Positions 24,279 through 32,669 of a DNA stretch of 64,000 bases are shown here, piece after piece. The position numbers and the translations under genes were made by a program. The notes below the pieces were generated by a model. The model did no database searches and was not told the origin of the DNA. It saw only the letters and a program-made list of their open reading frames with translations. How positions within the stretch are numbered: the stretch's first letter is position 1; every line of letters starts with the position of its first letter. The stretch is from Leisingera sp. M658 (lineage in GTDB: Bacteria > Pseudomonadota > Alphaproteobacteria > Rhodobacterales > Rhodobacteraceae), in contig NZ_CP083546.1 in the NCBI RefSeq assembly GCF_025144145.1, forward strand, positions 1,752,501 through 1,816,500, given 5' to 3'.

Positions 24279-27200
24279 TGGCAACCATTCTTCTTTCTGC
24301 CGCCGGTGCTGCGATTGGCGGCACAATCGGCGGCACCGTTGCGGGACTGTCCTCGGCGGTGATTGGCCGCGCGGTGGGCGCGACTTTGGGCCGGGTGATC
24401 GACGAGCGGCTGCTGGGCAGCGGCGCTGACCCGGTGGAGACCGGCAAAATCGACCGTTTCCGCCTGAGCCAGGCCAGTGAAGGCACGCCAGTGACGCAGG
24501 TCTATGGCCGGATGCGGCTGGGCGGACAGGTGATCTGGACCTCACGGTTTCTGGAAACAGCCTCAACCACCAGCGGCGGCGGTGGCAAGGGACGGCCCAG
24601 CCAGCCGCAGGTGACCAGCTACAGCTATTCCGTCTCGCTGGCGATTGCGCTGTGCGAGGGCGAGGTCGCGCATGTGTCCCGCGTCTGGGCCGATGGCGAG
24701 GAAGTGGCGCCCAAGGATCTGAACATGACCGTCTACACCGGCAGCATGGACCAACTGCCAGATCCGGTGATGGAAGCGGTAGAAGGTGCGGGGCAGGTGC
24801 CCGCCTACCGCGGCACGGCTTACGTGGTGATGGAAAACCTGGACCTTGGGCGTTTTGGCAACCGGGTGCCGCAGTTTTCATTTGATGTGCTGCGCCCCGA
24901 ACAGCCCGCCAGCAGCAGCCATACGCAGGATCTGGGCCGGCTGGTGCAGGGGGTGGCGCTGATGCCCGGCACTGGCGAATACGCGCTGGCATCGGATGTA
25001 GTGCAGTATTCCGGCGGGCCGGGAGATGCAAAGCCGGCCAATGAGCATACGCCCTCCGGCCTCAGTGACCTCAAGACTTCGCTGAATGCGCTGGAGGCTG
25101 AGCTGCCGGCCTGCGGTGCGGCCTCGTTGATTGTGTCGTGGTTCGGCGGCGACCTGCGTTGCGGCGATTGCACGCTGAAACCCAAGGTGGAGCATAAGCA
25201 CGCCGAGGGCAGTATGCCCTGGTCCGTCAGCGGCTTGACCCGCGCCGCGGCCGAGGAAGTGCTGAAGAAGGACGATGAGCCGCTCTATGGCGGTACCCCG
25301 GCGGATGCATCGGTGATCCAGTCGATCCGCGAGATGCAGGCGCGCGGCCTGCGGGTGATGTTTTATCCGTTCATCCTGATGGATCAGGCCGAGGACAACA
25401 TGTTGCCCGATCCCTGGACCGGGGCGGCCAGCCAGCCGCATCTGCCCTGGCGCGGGCGGATCACACTGTCAGCGGCACCGGGGCAGCCTGGCTCTCCCGA
25501 TGGTACCGCAGCGGCAGAGGCTGAGGTGGCGGCGTTTATTGGCACTGTCACGGTGGCGGATTTCACTGTGGGCGACGGTACTGTCGCCTATACCGGGCCG
25601 CAGGAATGGAGCCTGTCGCGCTTCATCCTGCATAATGCCGCGCTGTGTGCGGCGGCGGGCGGGGTGGAAGCGTTTTGCATCAGCTCGGAAATGCGGGCGC
25701 TGACGCAGATCCGCGGTTCCAGCGGCTTTCCCGCAGTTGCGGCGCTGAAGGCGTTGGCAGCGGAGGTGCGCGCGCTTTTGGGGGCGGAGACCAAAATCGG
25801 CTATGCCGCCGACTGGTCGGAATACTGGGGCTATCAATCGCCCGGTGGCGACCGTTATTTCCACCTCGACCCGCTGTGGGCGGATGCCAATATCGACTTC
25901 ATCGGCATCGACAATTACATGCCGCTCAGCGACTGGCGCGAGGGCGAGGACCATCTGGACGCGCAATCCGGCGTGCCGGCGATCTATGACCCGGATTATC
26001 TGCGCAGCAATGTCGAGGGCGGCGAGGGGTTTGACTGGTATTACCACTCACCGGAAGCCCGCGAAGCGCAGATCCGCACCCCGATCACCGACGGCGCCCA
26101 TGATGAGCCATGGGTGTGGCGCTATAAGGATATCCGCAGCTGGTGGGCAAGCGAGCATCACGAGCGGATCGGCGGGGTGCGGCAGGTAGCGCCCACCGAA
26201 TGGGTGCCGCAGTCCAAGCCCGTCTGGTTCACCGAACTGGGCTGTGCGGCGATCGACAAGGGCACCAATCAGCCGAATAAATTTCTGGATCCGAAAAGCT
26301 CGGAATCAAAACTGCCTCGCTATTCCAACGGCTTGCGCGACGATCTGATGCAAATCGCCTATTTGCGGGCGTTTCTGGGCTATTGGGGGGAGGCCGCCAA
26401 CAACCCGGTGTCTGAGGAATATGAGGGGCGGATGCTGGACATGGCCAACGCCTATGTCTGGGCCTGGGATGCGCGGCCGTTTCCGGCCTTTCCCAGCCGC
26501 ATTGAAATCTGGAACGACGGCGAAAACTACCTGCGCGGTCATTGGCTGAACGGCCGCGCCGGGCAGCGGACACTGGGATCGGTGGTGGAGGAGGTCTGCC
26601 ACCGCTCCGGTCTGTATGACATTGATGTCACTGGTCTTTACGGCGTGGTGCATGGGTTTGCGAACCCGGATGTCAGCGACGCGCGCACGGTGCTGCAGCC
26701 CCTGATGCTGCGGCACGGGTTTGATGCGGTGGAGCGTGACGGGCTGCTGAAGTTCCGGATGCGCAAAGGGACAGGCGCCGAGGCGCTGGCGCTGGCGCAG
26801 TTGGCCGAGAATGACGAGATGGACGGCAGCCTGGAGCTGGCCCGCGCCAGCGAGGCGGAACTGGCGGGCCGGGTGCGGCTGCGGTTCACCGAATGGGGCG
26901 GCGACCATGCTGCCGGCTCGGTTGAGGCAGTGCTGCCGGATGAGGCAACGCATAGTGTCAGCCAGAACGAACTGCCGCTGGCGCTGACCCGTGCCGAGGC
27001 GCGCCAAGTGGTCAGCCGCTGGCTGGCCGAGGCGCGGATTTCGCGCGATGCGGCGCGGTTTTCGCTGCCGCCCTCGATGCTGCATCTGGGGGCGGGGGAT
27101 GTGGTCTCCCTGCCGGTGGAAGGCGGTGACCAGCTGTACCGGATCGACCGGGTGGAGCAGGCCGAGGCGCAGATGGTGGAGGCGGTTCGGATCGAACCCG

Positions 27201-28195
27201 GCGTCTATGATCTGGCTGCGGTGGCCGAAGAGCTGCCGGGCGTCAATGCCTTTGCCGCCCCTGGACCGGTGCTGCCGTTGTTCATGGATCTGCCCCTGAT
27301 GCGCGGGGATGAGGTGCCGCATGCGCCGCATCTGGCGCTGACCGCGCAGGCCTGGCCCGGCAGCGTTGCGGTTTATGGCTCCGGGGCGGATGAAAATTAT
27401 GCGCTGGAACAGGTGGTTGCGGCGCGGCAGGTGGTCGGGGTGACACAATCGCCGCTGTTCGCCGCCGGCTCTGGGCGCTGGGATTTGGGGGCGGATCTGC
27501 AGGTCAGGCTGATCTCCGGCTCGCTGGAAAGCCGAGCGGCGGAGGCCGTGCTGAATGGGGGCAACGCGGCGGCCATCGGGGACGGCACATCCGGAAACTG
27601 GGAGCTGTTCCAGTTCCGCGAGGCAGAGCTGATTGCGCCGCAGACGTATCTGTTGCGCGGCCGGTTGCGCGGACAGCAGGGCACGGATGCGCTGATGCCT
27701 GAGGTCTGGCCTGCGGGATCATTTGTGGTGCTGCTGGACGGAACGCCGGTGCAGATGGAACTGGCGCCGGAACAGCGGCGCCGGCTGCGCCACTACCGGA
27801 TCGGCCCGGCGCGGCGGGCGCTGGAGGATCCGTCTTATCTGCATCTGCAGGAGGCGTTTGAGGGCGTTGGCCTGCGCCCCTATGCACCGGTGCATTTGCG
27901 GCTGGCAGGCGGCTTGGGGGCGGACATTGCGGTTTCCTGGGTTCGCCGGACGCGGATTGAGGGTGACAGCTGGGAGCTGGAGGAGGTGCCGCTGGGCGAA
28001 GAGATCGAATCCTACCGCATCCGGGTGATGCGCGGGACCACGGTGCTGCGGGAGGAGAATTCCGGAACGCGGGGCTGGACCTATCCGGCGGCACTGCAAG
28101 CGGCGGACGGGGTGCAGCCGGGCGACAGTCTTGAAATCGCGCAGCGCTCCGCTCGGTTCGGCGCCGGACTTGCGGCCAAACGTGTGCTGGGATGA
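24278..28195 (+). CDS. GTA gp15, megatron/host-specificity tail fibre protein
   Basis: 1305 residues. It starts with a Gly-rich hydrophobic segment (LLSAAGAAIGGTIGGTVAGL), followed by the phage tail-tip motif LSQASEGTPVTQVYGRMRLGGQVIW. A GTA TIM-barrel-like domain (about 430-750) includes AFCISSEMRALTQIRGSSGFPAV, IDNYMPLSDWREGEDHLD and KPVWFTELGCAAIDKGTNQPNKF. A hub-type domain and a C-terminal Rcc01698-like beta domain follow. It is the largest particle protein and should contact the recipient surface. It overlaps the following small gene by 4 nt. Confidence 0.95.
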   Translation: MATILLSAAGAAIGGTIGGTVAGLSSAVIGRAVGATLGRVIDERLLGSGADPVETGKIDRFRLSQASEGTPVTQVYGRMRLGGQVIWTSRFLETASTTSGGGGKGRPSQPQVTSYSYSVSLAIALCEGEVAHVSRVWADGEEVAPKDLNMTVYTGSMDQLPDPVMEAVEGAGQVPAYRGTAYVVMENLDLGRFGNRVPQFSFDVLRPEQPASSSHTQDLGRLVQGVALMPGTGEYALASDVVQYSGGPGDAKPANEHTPSGLSDLKTSLNALEAELPACGAASLIVSWFGGDLRCGDCTLKPKVEHKHAEGSMPWSVSGLTRAAAEEVLKKDDEPLYGGTPADASVIQSIREMQARGLRVMFYPFILMDQAEDNMLPDPWTGAASQPHLPWRGRITLSAAPGQPGSPDGTAAAEAEVAAFIGTVTVADFTVGDGTVAYTGPQEWSLSRFILHNAALCAAAGGVEAFCISSEMRALTQIRGSSGFPAVAALKALAAEVRALLGAETKIGYAADWSEYWGYQSPGGDRYFHLDPLWADANIDFIGIDNYMPLSDWREGEDHLDAQSGVPAIYDPDYLRSNVEGGEGFDWYYHSPEAREAQIRTPITDGAHDEPWVWRYKDIRSWWASEHHERIGGVRQVAPTEWVPQSKPVWFTELGCAAIDKGTNQPNKFLDPKSSESKLPRYSNGLRDDLMQIAYLRAFLGYWGEAANNPVSEEYEGRMLDMANAYVWAWDARPFPAFPSRIEIWNDGENYLRGHWLNGRAGQRTLGSVVEEVCHRSGLYDIDVTGLYGVVHGFANPDVSDARTVLQPLMLRHGFDAVERDGLLKFRMRKGTGAEALALAQLAENDEMDGSLELARASEAELAGRVRLRFTEWGGDHAAGSVEAVLPDEATHSVSQNELPLALTRAEARQVVSRWLAEARISRDAARFSLPPSMLHLGAGDVVSLPVEGGDQLYRIDRVEQAEAQMVEAVRIEPGVYDLAAVAEELPGVNAFAAPGPVLPLFMDLPLMRGDEVPHAPHLALTAQAWPGSVAVYGSGADENYALEQVVAARQVVGVTQSPLFAAGSGRWDLGADLQVRLISGSLESRAAEAVLNGGNAAAIGDGTSGNWELFQFREAELIAPQTYLLRGRLRGQQGTDALMPEVWPAGSFVVLLDGTPVQMELAPEQRRRLRHYRIGPARRALEDPSYLHLQEAFEGVGLRPYAPVHLRLAGGLGADIAVSWVRRTRIEGDSWELEEVPLGEEIESYRIRVMRGTTVLREENSGTRGWTYPAALQAADGVQPGDSLEIAQRSARFGAGLAAKRVLG

Positions 28196-28500
28196 GGCTT
28201 CCGGTGCTGCCGGGGGATGTCACTGCCGTTGCGCGGGCGCTGCTGGCGGTGCCGGAGAACGAACGGCTGCACCTGTGCCGCCGTATCTTAGGCGGCGCGG
28301 CGGAGGCGGCGGCGCATTGCCGCCGGATGGGCCATCTGCATCCGCGCTGGGGCGATGGGTCTCTGAGTGCGGCAGCCCGGCGGTTCGCACTGGCCGGCGA
28401 GCCGTTTCTGGATGATCCGGATTATCTCAGCTGCACCCGGCTGGTGCTGCGGGAACTGGCGGCTGCGATGGACGCGGAGCGGAGCGCTCCCGCCCGCTGA
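28192..28500 (+). CDS. small protein trailing the GTA cluster
   Basis: 102 residues starting MRLPVLPGDVTAVARALLAVPENERLHLCRRIL, helical with Cys and His (HLCRRILGGAAEAAAHCRRMGHLHPRWGDGSL). It overlaps gp15 by ATGA and so is translated as part of the GTA operon. I recognise no named domain. The composition (HPRWGDGS then a LAGEPFLDDPDYL segment) suggests a small globular helical protein rather than a structural virion part. A GTTGGG/GCGCCGC palindrome follows 28 nt after the stop. Confidence 0.75.
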   Translation: MRLPVLPGDVTAVARALLAVPENERLHLCRRILGGAAEAAAHCRRMGHLHPRWGDGSLSAAARRFALAGEPFLDDPDYLSCTRLVLRELAAAMDAERSAPAR

Positions 28501-28526
28501 TCCGAGCAGGGAACCTGCCCGGCCAG

Positions 28527-28558
28527 CCGTTGGGCGCAGCGCCGCCTGGCGGCGGCGC
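28527..28558 (+). repeat. GTTGGG/GCGCCGC palindromic element, copy A
   Basis: CCGTTGGGCGCA followed by GCGCCGCC, TGGC, GGCGGCGC. Related elements lie at 45691-45725 (minus) and 56143-56170 (plus). This copy begins 27 nt after the last GTA-linked gene and may act as its terminator, though no T-run follows. Confidence 0.55.
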
Positions 28559-28636
28559 GGGTGGATTGCAACTAAGGGCAGGCGCTCGTCCGGCGCTTGC
28601 GGCTTGATTCCGGGCGCAAAAGCCTGTCACCCCGAA

Positions 28637-28707
28637 GCGCATCTGATACAGTTGAGCGCCGCCGGCTCCAGCGCCAACTGGGCGGTGGTCTGCTGTATCA
28701 GATGCGC
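28637..28707. other. long inverted repeat upstream of cysE
   Basis: GCGCATCTGATACAG (28637-28651) is perfectly complementary to CTGTATCAGATGCGC (28693-28707). The 41-nt loop can form further GC pairs. It lies about 45 nt upstream of the cysE promoter candidate, so it is either a regulatory DNA dyad, a structured RNA, or a terminator for the GTA transcript. Confidence 0.7.
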
Positions 28708-28750
28708 CTGATCCGACTCATTCATTTCAAAAATATGCCTCATCACGGGT

Positions 28751-28778
28751 TTGCGTTTGCTGTATTCCCCCTTAGATG
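28751..28778 (+). promoter_or_regulatory. promoter candidate for cysE
   Basis: TTGCGT, 16 nt, TAGATG, ending 31 nt before the cysE ATG. Pattern match only. Confidence 0.3.
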
Positions 28779-28809
28779 GGTAGTCTGAGCGGAGAAAGGA
28801 CGTTGACCC

Positions 28810-29631
28810 ATGGCAAAAACACAGCAAGCCGTAACGCCAGTGGATCCCGTATGGGACCGCATCACCCGCGAAGCTGAGGAGGCCGTGGCCACCCAGCCGC
28901 TGATGGGCGGGCTGGTCCATGCTTGTATCCTGCACCACAAGACGCTGGAGAAGGCGCTGTCCTACCGGATCGCCGCCAAGCTGTCCTCAAACGAGATGTC
29001 GATGACAATCCTGCGGGAAATTGTCGATGACGCCTATGCGGACTGCCCGGAACTGGTCGAGGCGGCGCGAGCCGACCTGATGGCGATCAACGAGCGCGAC
29101 CCGGCCAGCCACCGGCTGCTGCAGCCGATCCTGTATTTCAAGGGGTTCCAGGCGGTTCAGGCCTATCGGGTCAGCCATTACCTGATGGAGCAGGGACAAA
29201 AGGATCTGGCCTATTTCTTTCAGATGCGCACCTCGGAGATTTTCGGAATCGACATCCACCCCGGCGCCCGGATCGGCAAGGGGATCATGATCGACCATGC
29301 CCATTCCATCGTGATCGGCGAAACCGCGGTGGTGGGCGACAATGTGTCGATGCTGCATTCGGTGACCCTGGGCGGCACCGGCAAGGAAGAGCAGGACCGC
29401 CATCCGAAGATCGGCGATGGCGTGCTGATCGGTGCCGGGGCCAAGGTGCTGGGCAACATCAAGGTCGGCCATTGCAGCCGGATTGCTGCCGGGTCGGTGG
29501 TGTTGCAGGAGGTTCCGCCCTGCACCACGGTGGCGGGCGTACCGGCCAGGATTGTTGGCGAAGCGGGCTGTGATCAGCCTTCGGTCAATATGGATCAGGT
29601 GGTGCCGGCGGGGTCCCCTGCTGCGGAGTGA
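28810..29631 (+). CDS. cysE: serine O-acetyltransferase
   Basis: 273 residues. The N-terminal helical domain is followed by left-handed beta-helix repeats: FGIDIHPGARIGKGIMIDHAHSIVIGETAVVGDNVSMLHSVTLGGTGK. His in DIHPGA and in IDHAHS are the known catalytic-region residues. It makes O-acetylserine for cysteine synthesis. GGAGAAAGGA precedes the ATG. The cysK-type gene that uses its product lies 310 nt downstream. cysE next to the GTA cluster is the usual Rhodobacterales order. Confidence 0.96.
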   Translation: MAKTQQAVTPVDPVWDRITREAEEAVATQPLMGGLVHACILHHKTLEKALSYRIAAKLSSNEMSMTILREIVDDAYADCPELVEAARADLMAINERDPASHRLLQPILYFKGFQAVQAYRVSHYLMEQGQKDLAYFFQMRTSEIFGIDIHPGARIGKGIMIDHAHSIVIGETAVVGDNVSMLHSVTLGGTGKEEQDRHPKIGDGVLIGAGAKVLGNIKVGHCSRIAAGSVVLQEVPPCTTVAGVPARIVGEAGCDQPSVNMDQVVPAGSPAAE

Positions 29632-29657
29632 GGCACCCGGCGCCGGCCGCAGGATTT

Positions 29658-29703
29658 GAGTATTTGTAAGAAAGATGAAGGGGCGTTTGGCGCCCCTTTT
29701 TTG
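29658..29703 (+). terminator. 3'-end motif plus intrinsic terminator of cysE
   Basis: GAGTATTTGTAAGAAAGATG leads into AAGGGGCG, loop TTTGG, CGCCCCTT and a T-run. The GAGTATTT...AAAGATGAA part recurs before the terminators at 31059 and 59308. Confidence 0.85.
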
Positions 29704-29941
29704 ATGGCCGGACTTGTGGGGTAAGGGACTGGGATCGCGCTTCTTTTCTCAGGCTTTCCAGCCTTGTTTCCGTCTGCGCTTGGGCGCTGGCTGAGCATCT
29801 GGTTCTGCTTCGGCTGCAACGCTTTGAACACCAGTCTTTCCTTGCATGGCTGCGGCGGTCTTTCCTTGATCACAGGGGCGGTGATGGGCATATGTTTTGG
29901 AAGCAATTGCAAACTGAGACGACAGGAACGGGGGAAAGACG
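29704..29941 (+). other. cysE-cysK intergenic region
   Basis: After the cysE terminator I see no gene, repeat or convincing promoter hexamers. It must hold the promoter of the cysK-type gene. Confidence 0.3.
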
Positions 29942-31006
29942 ATGATTTACACAACTGAAGGCCGCGGCCGTTTGTATGGGTCGATCCTGGAAACCGTGGG
30001 TGACACGCCGGCCATCCGGCTGAACCGGATCGCACCGGATCATGTGCAGATGTATGTGAAGTTTGAGGCGTTCAATCCGGCGGGATCGGTGAAGGACCGG
30101 CTGGCGCTGAACATCATTGAGGCTGCTGAGCGCGAGGGCCGGCTGGCGCCGGGGCAGACCGTGGTCGAGGCGACCAGCGGCAATACCGGGATTGGCCTTG
30201 CGATGGTCTGCGCCGCCAAGGGCTATCCTTTGGTGATCACCATGCACGACGGGTTTTCCGTCGAGCGGCGGCGGCTGATGCGGATGCTGGGCGCCAAAGT
30301 GGTGCTGACCCGCAAGGAGGACAAGGCCGTCGGCATGGTGGTGAAGGCCAAGGAGCTGGCCGAAGCAAACGGCTGGTTCCTGGCGCATCAGTTTGAGACC
30401 AAGGACAACGCCGACATCCATGAGAGCACAACTGCGCGGGAGATCCTGGGGGATTTTGACGGGCAGCGGCTGGATCATGTGGTGCTGGGTTATGGCACCG
30501 GCGGCACGGTCACAGGCCTGGGACGGGTGCTGAAGGGCGCGCGGCCGGATCTGAAGATCACCCTCAGCGAGCCGGCCAATGCGGCATTGGTGCAGTCGGG
30601 TAAGGCGCAGGCGCGCAATGATGAGGGCGAGCCGGCGGCGACGCATCCGGCGTTTAATCCGCATCCCATTCAGGGCTGGACCCCGGATTTCATCCCGCTG
30701 GTGCTGCAGGAGGCGCTGGACAAGGGCTATTTCGATAGGCTGGAGCCGGTAGGCGGCGACGAGAGCATTGCTTGGTCCAAGCGGCTGGCGGCGGAGGAAG
30801 GGATCCTGACCGGCATTTCCGGCGGAGCCAGCCTGGCGGCGGCAATCAAGGTGGCAGAGAGCGCGCCGGAAGGTTCCGTTCTGCTGGCGATGCTGCCGGA
30901 TACCGGTGAGCGCTATCTGTCGACGCCGCTGTTTGACGGCATCGCGGCGGAGATGGACGCGGATGAGGCGGCGCTGTCGGCCTCGACGCCCGGCTATCAG
31001 TATTGA
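29942..31006 (+). CDS. cysK: cysteine synthase family protein (PLP-dependent)
   Basis: 354 residues. The PLP lysine is in FNPAGSVKDRLA, the substrate loop is EATSGNTGIGLAM, the phosphate loop GYGTGGTVTGLGR and the C-terminal ISGGASLAAA. It combines O-acetylserine with sulfide to give cysteine, using the CysE product made upstream. Plain CysK proteins are about 310-320 residues; this one has a ~30-residue acidic C-terminal extension (EMDADEAALSASTPGYQY). The ribosome binding site is GGGGGAAAG. Cystathionine beta-synthase-like activity cannot be excluded. Confidence 0.88.
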   Translation: MIYTTEGRGRLYGSILETVGDTPAIRLNRIAPDHVQMYVKFEAFNPAGSVKDRLALNIIEAAEREGRLAPGQTVVEATSGNTGIGLAMVCAAKGYPLVITMHDGFSVERRRLMRMLGAKVVLTRKEDKAVGMVVKAKELAEANGWFLAHQFETKDNADIHESTTAREILGDFDGQRLDHVVLGYGTGGTVTGLGRVLKGARPDLKITLSEPANAALVQSGKAQARNDEGEPAATHPAFNPHPIQGWTPDFIPLVLQEALDKGYFDRLEPVGGDESIAWSKRLAAEEGILTGISGGASLAAAIKVAESAPEGSVLLAMLPDTGERYLSTPLFDGIAAEMDADEAALSASTPGYQY

Positions 31007-31058
31007 GAGGTTAGCGCGCCGCCGCTGATGGCGCGGGCGCGGCGGGTGTTGCGCAGGT

Positions 31059-31102
31059 GAGTATTTTTGAAAAGATGAAAGGGAGCGGGGCAGCTCCTTT
31101 TT
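31059..31102 (+). terminator. 3'-end motif plus intrinsic terminator of cysK
   Basis: GAGTATTTTTGAAAAGATGA leads into GGAGC, loop GGGGCA, GCTCC and TTTTT. Second copy of the repeated 3'-end motif. Confidence 0.8.
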
Positions 31103-31144
31103 CCGTCTGCGTTCAGCCGCTTGTCCGCGTGTTTTGAGGCAAAG

Positions 31145-31174
31145 AAAAAGCCCCGGTTTCGGCCGGGGCTTTTT
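31145..31174. terminator. bidirectional intrinsic terminator (pdh operon end)
   Basis: AAAAAGCCCCGG, loop TTTCGG, CCGGGGCTTTTT: a 12-bp stem with U-runs on both strands. It lies 22 nt after the pdhC stop on the minus strand and backs up the cysK terminator. Confidence 0.9.
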
Positions 31175-31195
31175 ACGTTTCGCAGTGAAGGCGGA

Positions 31196-32506
31196 TCAGG
31201 CCAGCATCACCATCGGGTTTTCCAGGTTGTCCTTGATCGCGTTCAGAAGCTCCGCGCCAAGGGCGCCGTCGATCACCCGGTGGTCCACGGACAGCGTGAC
31301 AGACATTACGGTGGCCACCGCCAGTTCGCCGTCTTTGCCGACGATGGGCTTTTTGACGCCGGCGCCAACCGCCAGGATGCCGGCATGCGGCGGGTTCACG
31401 ATGGCGTCGAAATTGTCGATGCCGAACATGCCGAGGTTGGAGATCGCAAAAGAACCGCCCTGGTATTCATGCGGCGCAAGCTTGCGGTCGCGGGCGCGTT
31501 TGGCCAGGTCCTTCATCTCGGTTGACAGCGCAGAGAGCGACTTCATGTCGCTGTCCTGCAGAACCGGGGTGAACAGACCGCCTTCGATGGCGACGGCGAC
31601 AGCCACATCGGAGGCTTTCATTTTCAGCACCCGGTCGCCGGCCCAGACAGCATTGGCATCCGGCACCGATTGCAGCGCCAGGGCGCAGGCCTTGATGATG
31701 AAGTCGTTGACCGAAAGCTTTACACCGCGGCCCTCAAGCTGTTTGTTCAGCTCACCGCGGAATTTCAGCAGCGCATCCAGCTGGATGTCGCGGCGCAGGT
31801 AGAAATGCGGCACCGTCTGCTTGGCCTCGGTGAGGCGGGCGGCGATGGTTTTGCGCATGCCGTCCAGTTTGACCTCTTCGAAGTCGCGGCCCTCGTACAT
31901 GCGGGCGACCATGTCTGCCGAAGCGCCGGTTGCCGGTGCTGCGGCAGCCGGGGCTGTGGCGGCGGGTGCAGCGTCTGCTTTCGGGGCAGCGGCGGCTTGC
32001 GGCTTGGCGTCCATCACGTCGGCCTTGACGATGCGGCCTTTGGGGCCGGAGCCCTTAATCTGGCTCAGGTCCAGGCCCTTGTCCGCGGCAATGCGGCGCG
32101 CCAGCGGTGACGCGAAGATCCGGCTGCCATCAGACGCAGCCGGTGCCGCCGGGGCTGGTGAGGCCGCGGCAGGAGAGGGGGACGCTGCGGGCCCCGGCTC
32201 TGCTGCGGCTGGGGCAGGCGCCGCGGCTGCTGCCGGGGCGGAACCAATATCATCAGCGCTTTCGCCGTCTTCCAGCAGCACCGCAATCGGCGTGTTGACC
32301 TTCACGCCTTCAGAGCCTTCGGGCACCAGGATCTTGCCGACGACGCCTTCGTCCACGGCTTCGAATTCCATGGTGGCCTTGTCGGTTTCGATCTCTGCCA
32401 GCAGGTCGCCGGAGGAGACAGTGTCGCCCTCCTTGACCAGCCATTTGGCAAGGGTGCCTTCCTCCATGGTGGGGGACAGCGCGGGCATCAGGATTTCAGT
32501 AGGCAT
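31196..32506 (-). CDS. pdhC: pyruvate dehydrogenase E2 (dihydrolipoamide acetyltransferase)
   Basis: 436 residues. The lipoyl domain (1-79) has the lipoylated Lys in [13 protein letters not shown], then Ala/Pro linkers, a subunit-binding domain ([29 protein letters not shown], about 125-160) and a catalytic domain ending with [13 protein letters not shown] (His in DHRxxDG). It accepts acetyl from E1 and passes it to CoA. Last gene of the pdhA-VOC-pdhB-smORF-pdhC set. Its ribosome binding site lies inside the end of the preceding 52-codon gene, whose TAA touches its ATG. Confidence 0.96.
   Translation of the reverse strand: MPTEILMPALSPTMEEGTLAKWLVKEGDTVSSGDLLAEIETDKATMEFEAVDEGVVGKILVPEGSEGVKVNTPIAVLLEDGESADDIGSAPAAAAAPAPAAAEPGPAASPSPAAASPAPAAPAASDGSRIFASPLARRIAADKGLDLSQIKGSGPKGRIVKADVMDAKPQAAAAPKADAAPAATAPAAAAPATGASADMVARMYEGRDFEEVKLDGMRKTIAARLTEAKQTVPHFYLRRDIQLDALLKFRGELNKQLEGRGVKLSVNDFIIKACALALQSVPDANAVWAGDRVLKMKASDVAVAVAIEGGLFTPVLQDSDMKSLSALSTEMKDLAKRARDRKLAPHEYQGGSFAISNLGMFGIDNFDAIVNPPHAGILAVGAGVKKPIVGKDGELAVATVMSVTLSVDHRVIDGALGAELLNAIKDNLENPMVMLA
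32270..32506 (-). repeat. lipoyl-domain coding repeat (pdhC copy)
   Basis: The first ~79 codons of pdhC and pdhB (33813-34049) encode nearly identical lipoyl domains and share long identical DNA stretches in direct orientation, 1.5 kb apart. This points to duplication or gene conversion within the operon. Confidence 0.7.
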
Positions 32507-32665
32507 TTAATTTTCTCCCGTTTCGGAGCAGCGGCCGGCCCGTTTCTCAAGGTCGCTGATGTATGAGTTCATCATTACGTTGTGCAATCCATCCTTGATC
32601 TCAGCCGTTGCGAACCCGGCAAAGAATACAAACGGGATTATGAGAAACAGCCAGCGCCTTTTCAT
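32507..32665 (-). CDS. 52-residue small membrane/secreted protein inside the pdh operon
   Basis: An open frame exactly filling the pdhB-pdhC gap: the ATG at 32665 is 4 nt after the pdhB stop, and its TAA is directly followed by the pdhC ATG. The peptide starts MKRRWLFLIIPFVFFAGFAT, a basic N-terminus plus a hydrophobic helix (signal peptide or single anchor). It then continues AEIKDGLHNVMMNSYISD and ends GRCSETGEN with one Cys. Its end carries the pdhC ribosome binding site (GGGAG). The spacing implies translational coupling with both pdh genes. Function unknown; shorter than common gene-calling limits. Confidence 0.75.
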   Translation of the reverse strand: MKRRWLFLIIPFVFFAGFATAEIKDGLHNVMMNSYISDLEKRAGRCSETGEN

Positions 32666-32669
32666 CTTG

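Larger units (their letters stand above)
14041..28500 (+). mobile_element. RcGTA-like gene transfer agent structural cluster
   Basis: Seventeen collinear genes match the order of the Rhodobacter capsulatus GTA: gp1 (small terminase), gp2 (large terminase), gp3 (portal), gp3.5, gp4 (protease), gp5 (capsid), gp6-gp8 (connector), gp9 (tail), gp10, gp10.1, gp11 (tape measure), gp12-gp15 (baseplate), then a small conserved-position gene. No frameshift, stop or missing gene was seen, so the particle should be producible. GTAs package random host DNA in small tailed particles. Flanks are fabF-mltG and cysE, as in related genomes. No integrase or lysis gene lies inside, as expected for a GTA. Confidence 0.93.
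28501..28809 (+). other. GTA-cysE intergenic region
   Basis: 309 bases without a supported gene. It holds a GTTGGG palindromic element (28527-28558), a perfect 15-bp inverted repeat with a 41-nt loop (28637-28707) and a cysE promoter candidate (28751-28778). Confidence 0.6.
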
